Source: Phenylobacterium sp. J367
Lineage (GTDB): Bacteria > Pseudomonadota > Alphaproteobacteria > Caulobacterales > Caulobacteraceae
NCBI RefSeq assembly: GCF_024699985.1
Contig: NZ_JAJONA010000001.1
Location: forward strand, 2,356,001 to 2,420,000
Length of the DNA: 64,000 bases
Direction of reading: 5' to 3'
Part shown: piece after piece, positions 27,552 through 36,775 of the stretch
Layout: each line of letters opens with the position of its first letter
Position numbering within the stretch: position 1 is the first letter of the stretch
Translations under genes and position numbers: made by a program
The notes under the pieces: generated by a model
What the model was told of the DNA's origin: nothing
Databases searched by the model: none
What the model saw: only the letters and a program-made list of their open reading frames with translations

Positions 27552-29130
27552 TCACGCCGCCTTCTTGCCCGGCGACCAGTCGAGGTCGTCGGAGGCCGCG
27601 CCGTAGAACCAGCCCTGGGCGTAGTCCACGCCGGCCTCGCGGACGGCGGCCTCGGCCTCCTCGGTCTCGACCATCTCGGCGAGCGTGCGGATCTTCAGCT
27701 CCTGGCACATGGAGACCAGGTGCTTGACGAAGGTCGCCTCGCGGCCGCCGCGCTGCAGGTCGCGGATGTAGCGGCCGTCGATCTTCAGCACGTCCAGCCT
27801 GAGCTGCTGCAGGTAGGCCAGCGACGCCGCCCCGGCCCCGAAGTCGTCCAGGCAGATCTCGCAGCCCTGGTCGCGCAGCGCGCCCAGGTGCCGGTCGGCG
27901 ACCTTCAGGTCCTCCAGCGCCGCGCTCTCGGTGAGCTCGAACATCAGCCGCCCGCGGGCCTTCGGATAGGCGGCGATCGCCCGGGTCGCGTTCTCGATGA
28001 AGTCGCTGCTGGCGATGGTTCGCCCCGAGACGTTGACCGCCAGCTTCAGGCCGGGCCGCTGGACCAGGGTCTCGAGCGCGCGCTCCAGGATCGCCAGGTC
28101 GAGGCTCTCGATCAGATCCATCTCCTCGGCCATGCGGATCAGCGGGAAGGGGCTGCCGTCGCCGAACCGGACCAGGGCCTCGTAATGGTGCAGGCCGCCG
28201 GTCTGGAGCGCGATCACCGGCTGGTACACGAGGTGGAACTCCCGGTTGCGGATCGCCGAGCCCAGGGCGCCGACCTCGTCGAGGGTCTTCTCCATCGACT
28301 TCGACAGGGCGTCGCTCAGCGTCGTCGGCATGTTCGCGCCCGGGCCCTCCTTGAGGAAGGTGTCGAGGCAGTAACGCAGCGCCCGCACCGCCTGGCGGTC
28401 GCCGTCCGACTTCAGCGGCACTGCCTCGGCCGTGGCGGTGATCTGGCCGGCGGTCCCGGCGTTGACCAGCTTGGTCACCCGCTGGACGAGGGCGCTCATG
28501 GCCTCGCCGCGGGCGCGGACCAGGGCGAACCGCTCGTCGCCCAGCGCCGTCGCCGCCGCCCCGCCATAGGCTTCGGCCCGCAGCGCGCCGGAGAGCTTGC
28601 GGTCCAGGGCCGCGCGGTCGGCCGGGGAGGCGCCTTTCCGGGCGGCCTCCAGGCCTTCCATGTCGACCATGGCCAGTTCGAGTTCGTGGCCGTCCGACTG
28701 GGCGGTCTTGAGCAGGGTGACCGCCAGCTCCTCGAAGGCCTCGCGGTCCTGCAGCGCGCCGCTCCTGGGCGCGTTGCCGGTCGAGGCCCGCGACAGCGAG
28801 CAGGAGACCGCGCCGGCGTTCTCCGGCAGGCGGAAGGCGCAGATCGAGACCGCCCGGTCGCCGCCGTCCCTGGGCGCGGCTAGGCGGGCGATCACCGGGC
28901 GGCTGCGGGCGCCCCTCCTCGAGGCCTTCGAACAGGGCCTCGACCATGGCCATGTCGTCGGCGTGGATGAAGTCGGCCCAGGCGCGGCCCACCAGCTCGC
29001 CCTCGGCGGCGCCCGAGACGACCTCGCTGGCGCCGAGCGCCAGCGCGATGCGCCCGTCCGCCCCGACCTCCAGCAGGAGGTCGGCGTTCGCGAACGCGAG
29101 GCCGAGCAGCCGGGACACGGCGATCGTCAA
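27552..29130 (-). CDS. PAS-GGDEF(degenerate)-EAL c-di-GMP phosphodiesterase (one apparent frameshift error)
   Basis: About 525 residues. I use TTG 29130, which follows GGAGGG; upstream TTG 29163 is an alternative. A PAS-like domain (residues about 10-90) is followed by a degenerate GGDEF region whose signature is LGDERF, so no cyclase activity is expected. The EAL domain keeps all catalytic positions: YEALVRF, LAVNVSG, FELTES, LDDFGAG, DVLKIDGRYI, LAEMVET and QGWFYG. It should therefore hydrolyse c-di-GMP. An extra G in the run at 28897-28899 (plus strand) breaks the frame before VIARLAAPRDGGDRAV. Activation by the degenerate GGDEF or PAS signal is inference. Confidence 0.87.
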
Positions 29131-29321
29131 GGAGCCCTCCCAGGCGAGACTGTCGGCCGGCAAGCTACAGGGATGCGATTAACCCTCGGTTGCCGCCGAA
29201 CCGGTTGTCCGATCAGGAGAAAAGGGGGGCGCCGGCCCGGGCGGGGAGCTCTGACCCGGCGCCCTCCAACCGCCTTCCCGCGGTTGCGCCGGACGGGAAG
29301 GGCGTCTCATCTCGCCAGGAT

Positions 29322-29609
29322 CTAGGCCGGGATCGCCTGCGGCTCGTCCTCGCGGGCGCCGCGCCGGCGATGCTTCAGCTTGCGCTTCCGCTCGGCCAGC
29401 ACGGTGAACAGCCGCTCGCGCTGATGCTCGGCGGCGCCCAGCACCCGGCTGTTCTGAATCTCCAGGTCCTGCGCGGCCTCGGCCGCCAGCCGTTCCATGC
29501 CCTCGGCGTCGACCTTCCACAGCAGGTCGATCAGGTCTGAGACCAGCAGCTCCAGGGTCGCCACCCGCGCGACGAGGTCGCGGCGGCTGGCGGCGATGTC
29601 GTCGTTCAT
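29322..29609 (-). CDS. Small charged hypothetical protein
   Basis: A 95-residue protein made of a long helix (RRDLVARVATLELLVSDLID, then LLWKVDAEGMERLAAEAAQD and AEHQRERLFTVLAERKRKLK) with a basic tail. The pattern suggests a coiled-coil dimer. It starts at ATG 29609. No family is recognised. Its 3' end is 191 bases before the EAL start, with nothing readable between. Confidence 0.65.
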   Translation of the reverse strand: MNDDIAASRRDLVARVATLELLVSDLIDLLWKVDAEGMERLAAEAAQDLEIQNSRVLGAAEHQRERLFTVLAERKRKLKHRRRGAREDEPQAIPA

Positions 29610-29751
29610 CTCGGACGCCTCGGCCTACTCCAGTCGTTAGCAGGCTAGTGGTTCACGTCTTAAAGTTTAGCTATCGCAACTGGGGGTTTATGGTTAGCGG
29701 GCGGTGAAATTTCTGTCGCCGAACCGGTCCAGGCTTGCGACCGTCAGCCCC

Positions 29752-30862
29752 ATGATCGTCTCAGCCCTCCTCGCCCCGCTTCTGCTCGCCAGCCCCGCCG
29801 TCTCCGCCGCGTGCGACCTGGAGCGTCCCCTCGGGGGAGGCCGGCTGCACGCGCGCCGCCGCCGACGCCCTGCCGATGAACGCCCTGCAGGCGGTCGGCA
29901 CCCACAATTCCTACAAGCTGGCCATCGCGCCGAAGGAGATGGCGCTGCTCAGGGCGGCCAATCCGAGGACCGCCGACACCCTCGACTACAGCCACCGCCC
30001 GCTCGCCGCCCAGCTCGACGACGGCGCCCGCCAGCTCGAGATCGACCTCCTCCTCGACCCGGAGACCGGCCGCTACGCCGACCCCGTGTTCCACCGCCTG
30101 GCGAAGGACGGCGACCCTTACGACTTCACGGCCCTGCGGAAGCCCGGCCTCAAGGTGCTCCACGCCCAGGACGTCGACTACCGCGCGGTGTGCAACCTCT
30201 TCGCCGACTGCCTCGGCGAGATCCGCGCCTGGTCGCAGGCCCATCCCGACCACGTCCCCCTGCTGATCCTGCTGAACCTCAAGGAAGGTCCGACCGGCGT
30301 GCCGGGCGGCGTGGTGGCCCCGGTGTTCGACGCCGCCGCCATGGACCGGATCGACGCCGAGATCCGCGCCGCCTTTCCGGAGACCGCCCTGATCACCCCG
30401 GACAGCGTGCGCGGCCGCCACCCGACCCTGAAGGCCGCCGTCGCCGCCGGCGCCTGGCCCACCCTTGGCGCCGCCCGGGGCAAGGTGATGTTCGCCTGCG
30501 ACTGCCCGCCGGAGCAGGTCGCGCGCTACCTGGGCGACCGGCCCTCGCTGGAGGGCCGCGCGGCCTTCGTGAACATCGGGGAGGACGCGCCGGCCGCCGC
30601 CTACATCACCCTGAACGAGCCGGTGGAGCAGCAGGCCCGCATCGCCGCCGCCGTCCGCGCCGGCCTGATCGTCCGCACCCGCGCCGACGCGGACACCGTG
30701 GAGGCCCGCACCGGCGACCGCCGCCGCCAGGCCGCGGCCTTCGCCTCCGGCGCACAGTACGTCTCCACGGACTACATGCAGCCCGATCCGCGCTTCCCCG
30801 CCTACACCGCCCGCCTGCCGGGCGGCGGCGTGGCGCGGATCAGTCCGGCGCGGTCGCGATAG
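29752..30862 (+). CDS. Ca2+-dependent phosphoinositide-specific phospholipase C-like protein (one apparent frameshift error)
   Basis: Starts at ATG 29752 with a signal peptide (MIVSALLAPLLLASPAVSAA) and then a lone Cys pair. One extra C in the run at 29827-29830 breaks the frame; deleting it gives ERPSGEAGCTRAAADALPMN and a product of about 369 residues. The core has VGTHNSYK (first catalytic His), QLEIDLLLD, the second motif LKVLHAQDVDY, and LLILLNLKEG, typical of the bacterial PI-PLC-like fold. It is probably exported and cleaves a phosphodiester lipid or glycerophosphodiester; the true substrate is unproven. It converges on the glycine-zipper gene, overlapping by 23 bases. Confidence 0.83.
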
Positions 30863-31381
30863 GGGCGGGCTCGGTCGCCGCCACGTCGGTGGCCGGCGGG
30901 GCCTCCGCCACCTCGACCTCGGCCTTGTCCTTCTTCTTCTTGTCGCCGCCCAGCACCTTGCGGGCGACGCTGACGGTGGCCTTGCCGAGGGTGTTGCCGA
31001 CCATGCCGCCGGCGATGCTGCCGACCGGGCCGCCCGCGGCGCCCAGGGTCTTGCCCACCAGGCCGCCGGCCATGCCGCCGCCGGTCTTGGCGACGTCGAG
31101 CTTCTTCTTCTTGGACTTGCCCTCGGCCTGAGGCGGGGGCGCCGGATCGCCCGGCTGCGGGCCGGCCACCGCGGGATCGGCGGGGACCGCCACGGTCGGA
31201 ACCTCGGCCGACGGCGGGCCGTCGGGCGGTGGGATGTCGACGTGCTGGGGGAGCTCTTCGAGCGGCGGCGCGGGCGCTTGTTCAAGCGGCGCGGCCAACG
31301 CCTGCGCGTTCGCCGCGACCGGCAGAGCCCCAGAGAAGACGAGGGGGCGCCCGCCAGGGCCGCGATCAGCGTCGTACGCAT
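30840..31381 (-). CDS. Exported glycine-zipper protein of unknown function (one apparent frameshift error)
   Basis: ATG 31381 begins a signal peptide, MRTTLIAALAGA. A deletion in the G-run at 31343-31347 (plus strand; five where six fit) breaks it; restoring one base gives PLVFSGALPVAANAQ and joins the frame to APLEQAPAPPLEELPQ. Corrected length is about 180 residues. After a Pro-rich linker comes a glycine zipper, GGGMAGGLVGKTLGAAGGPV then GSIAGGMVGNTLGKA, which usually forms transmembrane or amyloid-like helix pairs, and a Lys-rich stretch. The Shine-Dalgarno lies in a strong hairpin (31389-31439). Function is not known; it is convergent with the PI-PLC-like gene. Confidence 0.7.
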
Positions 31382-31388
31382 GGGCGCA

Positions 31389-31439
31389 CCTCCAAAGACT
31401 TCCCGTCCCCCTGCGAGGGGGTAAGAACGTCTTTGGAGG
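31389..31439 (-). promoter_or_regulatory. Leader hairpin that buries the Shine-Dalgarno of the glycine-zipper gene
   Basis: On the minus strand CCTCCAAAGAC (31439-31429) pairs perfectly with GTCTTTGGAGG (31399-31389), and inside a 7x7 internal loop CCCCC pairs with GGGGG across TCGCA. The right arm contains GGAGG, the only good Shine-Dalgarno, seven bases before ATG 31381. Folding would therefore block ribosome binding until melted or remodelled. Geometry is visible; control of translation is inference. Confidence 0.6.
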
Positions 31440-31504
31440 ACGCCGGTTCAGCTGAGCTTGGGTCGGGCCCGTGTCGCCACGGGCCCGCCAGCCTCAGGCT
31501 GGGA

Positions 31505-32072
31505 TCAGCCCTGGACCCGGAGGTTCGTGGCCGAGGTCTTGCCCGACCGACGATCCTGCTCGAGATCGTAGGAGACCGTCTGGCCTTCATTCAGGCCGCG
31601 CAGGCCCGCCTGTTCGACCGCGGAGATGTGGACGAAGATGTCCTGGCCGCCGTCCGAGGGCTGGATGAAACCGAAGCCCTTGGTGGGGTTGAACCACTTC
31701 ACCGTGCCGTCGCCGGAGCCGGAGATCTGGCCGGGGGTGCGGCCGCCGCCGCCGCCGCCGCCGAAGCCGCCGCCACGGGGGGCGCGGTCGAAGCCGCCGC
31801 CGCCGCCGCGCGGGCCGCCGCCGAAGCCGCCGCCGCCGCTGCGGGCGACCGGGGCGCCTTTGGCCCGTCACCACCAGCTGACCGGCCGACAGCTTGCCGG
31901 ACCGACGGTCCTGCTCAAGCTCGTACGAAACCTGATCGCCTTCGTTCAGGCCGCGCAGGCCTGCCTGTTCCACCGCCGAAACGTGGACGAAGACGTCGGA
32001 GCCGCCGTCGTCCGGTTGAATAAAACCAAAGCCCTTAGCGGTATTGAACCACTTGACCGTGCCGCTCGCCAT
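31505..32072 (-). CDS. Two-domain cold-shock protein with glycine/FG-rich linker (one apparent frameshift error)
   Basis: ATG 32072 begins [20 protein letters not shown], a complete cold-shock domain (residues 1-69 with GFGFI and VFVHVS). An extra base at 31862-31863 (plus strand) breaks the frame at TGQ/TGKGAPVARS; deleting it gives a Gly-rich linker with repeated GGGGFGGGPRGG-type runs (about residues 75-115) and then a second [23 protein letters not shown] to TNLRVQG. Corrected length is about 188 residues. Caulobacter crescentus has two such double-CSD proteins, CspC and CspD, and this is probably one of them; I cannot tell which. The low-complexity FG/RG linker resembles RNA-binding phase-separating segments. 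Confidence 0.9.
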
Positions 32073-32258
32073 TCGCGTGACCTAACCGAGATAGAAGTCT
32101 TCCGACGCCAACCGGCGCCCGGCCGGCCACCGAGTTTGGTGGGCCGTGCACGCTATGTAGCTGTGGAAAACGCCTTAGACCAGCGGCGCCGTGACAGAAG
32201 CAGACAATCGGCCTATCAGCGTGCGCCTTTGGCCACGCCTCCGGGACAGTCTAGCACC

Positions 32259-32840
32259 GTGCAAAGCATCTGTATCTATTGCGGTTCGGCTTCCGGCGCC
32301 GATCCCGCCTTTCTCGACGAGGCCGTCCGCGCCGGGACGTTGATCGCCAACCAGGGATTGACCCTCGTCTACGGCGGCGGCCGGGTCGGCCTGATGGGCG
32401 CCGTGGCCGACGCGGCGCTCGCCGCCGGCGGCCGCGTGGTCGGCGTCATGCCCGAGGACCTGGTGGCCCGCGAGATCGCCCACACCGGGCTCACCGAGCT
32501 GCACGTCGTGAAGAACATGCACGAGCGCAAGCTGAAGATGTCCGAGCTCGCCGACGGCTTCCTCTGCCTGCCGGGCGGTCCCGGCACTTTCGAGGAAATC
32601 TTCGAGCAGTGGACCTGGGCGCTCCTCGGCATCCACGCCAAGCCGTGCGGCTTCGTCAACGTGAACGGCTACTACGACCTGACCCGCGCACTCATCCAGC
32701 AGATGGCCGACAAGGGCTTCTCCCAGCAGCCCTACGTGGAGATGCTGATCTACGCCCGCGACACCGCCGAAGCCCTCGACGCCTTCCGCGCCTACGTCCC
32801 GCCCCCGCCCAAGTGGAGCGGCCAGGGCGTGAAGCCTTAG
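32259..32840 (+). CDS. LOG-family nucleotide phosphoribohydrolase-like protein
   Basis: A 193-residue Rossmann-fold protein from GTG 32259. It carries VYGGGRVGLMGAVADA (nucleotide-binding Gly motif), KNMHERKLKMSELADGFLCL and the signature PGGPGTFEEIFEQWTWALLG. LOG proteins release the ribosyl-5-phosphate of N6-substituted AMP (cytokinin activation in plants); bacterial homologues also hydrolyse AMP. It is commonly annotated TIGR00730-type, and the catalytic Arg and Glu (MHERK and FEEIFE) are present. The gene is divergent from the cold-shock gene and converges on TauD at 33022. Confidence 0.9.
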   Translation: MQSICIYCGSASGADPAFLDEAVRAGTLIANQGLTLVYGGGRVGLMGAVADAALAAGGRVVGVMPEDLVAREIAHTGLTELHVVKNMHERKLKMSELADGFLCLPGGPGTFEEIFEQWTWALLGIHAKPCGFVNVNGYYDLTRALIQQMADKGFSQQPYVEMLIYARDTAEALDAFRAYVPPPPKWSGQGVKP

Positions 32841-32850
32841 AAGCGATCAT

Positions 32851-33015
32851 CCCTCCCCTTCAGGGGAGGGTGGACGGCGCGTACGCGCCGCCGGGTGGGG
32901 GTGTCAGGTCCGGGCGCGGCGTGGACCGGAAGGGCGTCCTTCCCGAAGAGCGCTGCGCCTGGTCGCGGCTTCCCCACCCCAGCCGCTGCGCGTGCCCCTC
33001 CCCTGAAGGGGAGGG
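32851..33015. repeat. Palindromic intergenic element, CCCTCCC family (full copy)
   Basis: CCCTCCCCTTCAGGGGAGGG at 32851-32870 and its exact reverse complement at 32996-33015 form the ends; between are CCGGGTGGGGG (near 32890) and CCCCACCCC (near 32972). It fills the whole gap between the convergent LOG and TauD genes, as expected of a bidirectional terminator. The same 20-mer occurs at 27525 and 42112. Confidence 0.85.
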
Positions 33016-33021
33016 ACCAGA

Positions 33022-33900
33022 CTACTCCGCCGCCACCCGCTCCGCGCTCTGCGGCATGCGCGAGCGGTGGTACGGCCGGTCGCCCAGCACCGTCGCCCGG
33101 TTCATCACCCGCCTGGCCGGCAGGTAGTCGTTGACCGCATAGTGCTGGGTCACCCGGTTGTCCCAGAAGGCGATGGCGTTCGGGCTCCAGCGCCAGCGAA
33201 CCTGGAACTCCGGCTTCAGCACGTGGTCGAACAGCATGTTCAGGATCGCGTCGCTCTCCTTGCGCCGCAGCCCCTTGATCCGCTCGGTGAAGCCGTAGTT
33301 GACGAAGAGGCCGTCCTCGCCGGTCTCGGGGTGGGTCCTGACCACCGGGTGCAGCACCGGCGGATGCTCGGCGACCGCCCTGGCGTGCTTCTCGGCGCCC
33401 GCCGCATTGGCGACGATCCCCCGCGTGGGGAACCCGCGCGCGAAGTCGTGGACCGCGTCCAGTCCGGAGAGGAAGTCCCGCATCGTCGGCGACAGCGCCT
33501 CGTAGGCCGCCTTCATGTTGGCCCAGAGCGTGTCGCCGCCGCTCTCCGGCAGCAGCTTCGCATAGAGGATGGACGCCATCGGCGGCGTCTCGATGAACGT
33601 CACGTCGGTGTGCCAGGCGTCGTTGTCGGTCGGGTTGCCGGCGTGGTTGTCGAGGATGAACAGCTCCGGCGCCTCGGGCACGCCCGGATAGAGCGGATGG
33701 GTGTGCAGGTCGCCGAACCTCGCGGCGAAGTCCCGGTGCTGGACCGGGGTCAGCCGCTGGTCCTCGAAGAAGATCACCTGATGCTTCAGCAGCGCCGCGC
33801 GCACCGCGCCCACCAGGTCGTCGGACAAGGCTTGCGAAAGATCGACGCCCTCGATCACGGCGCCGATCGTCGGCGTCAGCGGCTTCACTTGGAACGGCAT
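33022..33900 (-). CDS. TauD/TfdA family Fe(II)/2-oxoglutarate dioxygenase
   Basis: A 292-residue enzyme: TPTIGAVIEGVDLSQALSDD near the start, HQVIFFEDQRLTP, AWHTDVTFIETPP (iron ligands His97 and Asp99), and TQHYAVNDYLPARRVM with the distal His and oxoglutarate Arg. It starts at ATG 33900. The motif FVNYGFTERIKGL before the distal His is close to TauD itself, making taurine or another sulfonate a reasonable substrate, but sulfonate transport genes are absent from the window. It is a paralogue of the enzyme at 12793-13674 and converges on the LOG gene across a palindromic element. Confidence 0.92.
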   Translation of the reverse strand: MPFQVKPLTPTIGAVIEGVDLSQALSDDLVGAVRAALLKHQVIFFEDQRLTPVQHRDFAARFGDLHTHPLYPGVPEAPELFILDNHAGNPTDNDAWHTDVTFIETPPMASILYAKLLPESGGDTLWANMKAAYEALSPTMRDFLSGLDAVHDFARGFPTRGIVANAAGAEKHARAVAEHPPVLHPVVRTHPETGEDGLFVNYGFTERIKGLRRKESDAILNMLFDHVLKPEFQVRWRWSPNAIAFWDNRVTQHYAVNDYLPARRVMNRATVLGDRPYHRSRMPQSAERVAAE

Positions 33901-33961
33901 GGCGGACCTCCGGATGGGCCACGGAACCCCATCCGGAGGCGGTCGTCAAAGCTGGAGGCGC

Positions 33962-35434
33962 CTAGAGCCGGTTGGTCAGCCACTCGCTGGGCGGCGTGTC
34001 GCCCGGGCAACCGTCGCGGAACGGCACGGTGAACTCCCGTTCCCAGGCGGCCGGCAGCGGCGGCGCCTTCTCGATCTGGCCGAGCGCGTTCTCAAGCTCC
34101 GTCGAACTCCATTGCGTCACCGCGGTGGTGGGCGCGTAGAAGCATTTCTCCACCTCGCTCCAGGGCGAGGTGAGCATGTCGTAGCCGCCGACCGCGTGGT
34201 TGTTGACATAGACCCGGAACGACGGGATCGCCGAGTGCCTGAAGCTCAGCTTCAGCTTGCCGTCGCAGCAGAGCTTGAAGGTCATCACCCCGCCCTGGAA
34301 GCGCAGCAGCTTGCCGGTGGCGGCATAGCTCAAGAGGTTGTGCGCCTTGCCGACGCGCACGAAGAGCTCCCAGCTCCCGCTCAGGCACTCGCCGGTCAGC
34401 ACCTGCGGCGGACTGTGCAGCTCGCCCTGGCTGTAGGTCTCGTTTGTCGGCGGGCAGAGCTTGCGCATGACAACCACTGCGTCGCGGTACTGGTCAGGGG
34501 CGACCGGCGCGGCCAGCTTGCCGGCCAGGGCGCCGCCGCCCGGGCTCTGGGCCAGGCCCGTGGCGATCGAGCCGATGTTCTGGTGATCGCCGTGATAGGC
34601 CGCCAGCCGCTGGGCCAGCGTCGCCGCCGGGTCCTCCGGCACGTCGGCCTGCGCAGGCGTGTAACCGGCGTCGGTGTCGAGCTCGCGCGAGACCTTCCTG
34701 TGCTCGTTCGGGCAACAGACATAGAGGTCACGCCACAGGTAGCCGCGGTACTCCTTGCTGCTCCGGAAGGCGGCCCATTCCTGCAGGTTCGCGAAGCCGT
34801 CCGGCGGCGTCGGGTTGCCGGTGGCCAGCATGGCCCGGCCGCCCATCCGCATCTCCTGGGTCATGGTCGCGTCTTCCCAGCCGGTGGCGGCGGGCATCCG
34901 CCGGGTCGGCAGCGGCGCGGTGTTGGCGTGGTAGGGGATCCAGAACACCACCTTGATGTCGACGCGCAGGTGGCGCTCGTTTCCCACCTCGATGGTCCCG
35001 GGCGTCAGGTCGATGTCCGGCCAGGCCTCATGCGGGACCGGCTCGGGCCCGGGGACCACGTTCGGCGGCAGGTCCACGTCGGCCACCAGCCGGGGCGGTC
35101 CGTCGCCCCGGTGCAGGGCCACGATTGCCATGCCGCCGTCCGGCTTGGGGACGCCGAACCGCCGGACCAGCGTCGGCGGGTCGGAGGCGTAGACCCGGCC
35201 CTCGGCGAGGTCTTCGATCGTCCTTGGCTTGTCCAGCCGTTCCAGCGGCTCGGGCCGGTGGAGGCTCAGCAGCAGCTCGGCCAGCAGGTCGGGATCGTCA
35301 GGCAGGGCCTCGGCGTCGAGGCCGGCGGCCTTCAGGTGCTTCACCACCGCGGTCCTGCCGAGCGCGACGACGGCCTTCGTCAGGGTCGCGCGGTCGGTCT
35401 CGGGGGATGTGAGGATGGCGTAGAGGTCGGGCAT
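33962..35434 (-). CDS. Unrecognised 490-residue protein
   Basis: A long intact frame from ATG 35434 (GGAG eight bases before). Visible features: a helical N-terminal part to about residue 70 (MPDLYAILTSPETDRATLTK), then a beta-rich part with VYASDPPTLVRRFGVPKPDG, LVADVDLPPNVVPGPEPVPH and VDIKVVFWIPYHANTAPLPT, a stretch with YLWRDLYVCCPNEHRKVS, and a C-terminal domain (about residues 350-490) with LFVRVGKAHNLLSYAATGKL, TFKLCCDGKLKLSFRHSA and YVNNHAVGGYDM. There is no signal peptide and no transmembrane segment. Cys pairs in CCPNEH and LCCDGK could bind metal. I know no matching family and give no function. Confidence 0.7.
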   Translation of the reverse strand: MPDLYAILTSPETDRATLTKAVVALGRTAVVKHLKAAGLDAEALPDDPDLLAELLLSLHRPEPLERLDKPRTIEDLAEGRVYASDPPTLVRRFGVPKPDGGMAIVALHRGDGPPRLVADVDLPPNVVPGPEPVPHEAWPDIDLTPGTIEVGNERHLRVDIKVVFWIPYHANTAPLPTRRMPAATGWEDATMTQEMRMGGRAMLATGNPTPPDGFANLQEWAAFRSSKEYRGYLWRDLYVCCPNEHRKVSRELDTDAGYTPAQADVPEDPAATLAQRLAAYHGDHQNIGSIATGLAQSPGGGALAGKLAAPVAPDQYRDAVVVMRKLCPPTNETYSQGELHSPPQVLTGECLSGSWELFVRVGKAHNLLSYAATGKLLRFQGGVMTFKLCCDGKLKLSFRHSAIPSFRVYVNNHAVGGYDMLTSPWSEVEKCFYAPTTAVTQWSSTELENALGQIEKAPPLPAAWEREFTVPFRDGCPGDTPPSEWLTNRL

Positions 35435-35655
35435 GGGGCGCACTCCGGTTTCGCGCTCGCCGCCCCAGGAGGGCCCGGAGGGACCCGTCGGCAGGTCAGG
35501 CCTCAGGTCGGGCCCGCCAGGCATCCTGCGCCGGGAGAGGCCTGCGCGGTGTGACCGGGGTCCTTGCCGGCCGAGGCGTCACGCAAGCCCTTCCCATCCG
35601 GCCCGGGAGGCGGGAAAATCCGGCGGGACATTGGCTGGAGGTTCCGGGGAAGACG

Positions 35656-36738
35656 ATGTTCAGGACGCTCATCACAGGCCTGGCCCTGGCGCTCGGCCTC
35701 GGGACGGCCGCTGCCGCCGCCGCGCCCACGCCGACAACCGCGGACTGGACCCTCCGCGACTTCGCCTTCCGCTCCGGCGAGCGCCTCCCGGCCCTGAAGC
35801 TGCGCTACCACACCCTGGGGACGCCCAGGCGCGACGCCGCCGGGAACATCACCAACGCCGTCCTCGTCCTGCACGGCACCGGCGGCTCGGGCCGGTCCTT
35901 CGCCAATCCGATCTTCGCCGACGTGCTGTTCGCCCCGGGCGGCGCCCTCGACCCGGCGACGTACTTCATCATCATGCCGGACAACCTCGGCCACGGCGGC
36001 TCGTCCAAGCCCTCGGACGGCCTGCGGACGAAGTTCCCGAAGTACGACTACGGCGACATGGTCGAGGCCCAGCGCCGGCTGGTGCAGGAGCACCTGGGCG
36101 TGAAGCGCCTGCGCCTGATCATGGGGACGTCCATGGGCTGCATGCACAGCTTCATGTGGATCACCCAGTGGCCGGAGAGCGCCCAGGCCGCCATGCCGCT
36201 CGCCTGCCAGCCGGTGGAGATCGCCGGCCGCAACCGGATGTGGCGCAAGATGGCCATCGACGCCATCGAGGCCGACCCGGCCTGGAACGGCGGGAACTAC
36301 ACGGCCCAGCCGCAGCAGGGCCTGCGCACCGCCCAGGACCTGCTGATCCTCGCCGGCTCCGCCCCGATCCAGATGCAGGCCGCCATGCCGACCCGCGCCG
36401 CCGTCGAGGCCTGGCTGGCCAGGGAGCTTCCGGCCCGCATGGCGGCGGCCGACGCCAACGACCTGATCTACCAGCTCGACAGCTCGCGCACCTACGACCC
36501 CTCGAAGGACCTCGGGAAGGTCACCGCCACCGTCACCTGGATCAATTCGGCCGACGACTTCATCAACCCGCCCGAACTGGGCATCGCCGAGCGCGAGGAG
36601 AAGAAGATGCGCCGCGCCCGCTTCGTCCTGATCCCCGCCAGCGAGAAGACCCGCGGCCACGGGACCCATACCCAGGCCGCCCTGTGGCAGGACGAGCTGA
36701 GGGCCTTGCTCAAGCGCTCGGAGCCCACGGGCCGCTGA
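35656..36738 (+). CDS. Exported alpha/beta hydrolase, homoserine-acetyltransferase-like
   Basis: A 360-residue protein from ATG 35656 with a signal peptide (MFRTLITGLALALGLGTAAA). The core fits the MetX-like alpha/beta hydrolase group: LHGTGGSGRSFA, FIIMPDNLGHGGSSKPSDGL, nucleophile in MGTSMGCMHSFMW, an acidic residue in INSADDFINPPE and a final His in GHGTHTQAALWQ. Being exported it is unlikely to make methionine precursors; such secreted homologues are usually called alpha/beta hydrolases. The 221 bases upstream show no other gene. Confidence 0.87.
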   Translation: MFRTLITGLALALGLGTAAAAAAPTPTTADWTLRDFAFRSGERLPALKLRYHTLGTPRRDAAGNITNAVLVLHGTGGSGRSFANPIFADVLFAPGGALDPATYFIIMPDNLGHGGSSKPSDGLRTKFPKYDYGDMVEAQRRLVQEHLGVKRLRLIMGTSMGCMHSFMWITQWPESAQAAMPLACQPVEIAGRNRMWRKMAIDAIEADPAWNGGNYTAQPQQGLRTAQDLLILAGSAPIQMQAAMPTRAAVEAWLARELPARMAAADANDLIYQLDSSRTYDPSKDLGKVTATVTWINSADDFINPPELGIAEREEKKMRRARFVLIPASEKTRGHGTHTQAALWQDELRALLKRSEPTGR

Positions 36739-36775
36739 CCGTGTTATGGTGGCGAGCACCAGGGAGGAGCCCCGC

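Noticed and set aside
29179-29193. CtrA-like box (TTAA-N7-TTGC) upstream of the EAL gene
   Set aside because: Two of four bases in the second half-site differ from the consensus and no CtrA half-site extension is present, so chance is likely.
31464-31487. Hairpin CGGGCCCGTG/CACGGGCCCG after the double cold-shock gene as a terminator
   Set aside because: The pairing is perfect with a GCGA loop, but no T-run follows on the minus strand, so I did not list it as a terminator; it could still end transcription by Rho or stabilise the mRNA end.
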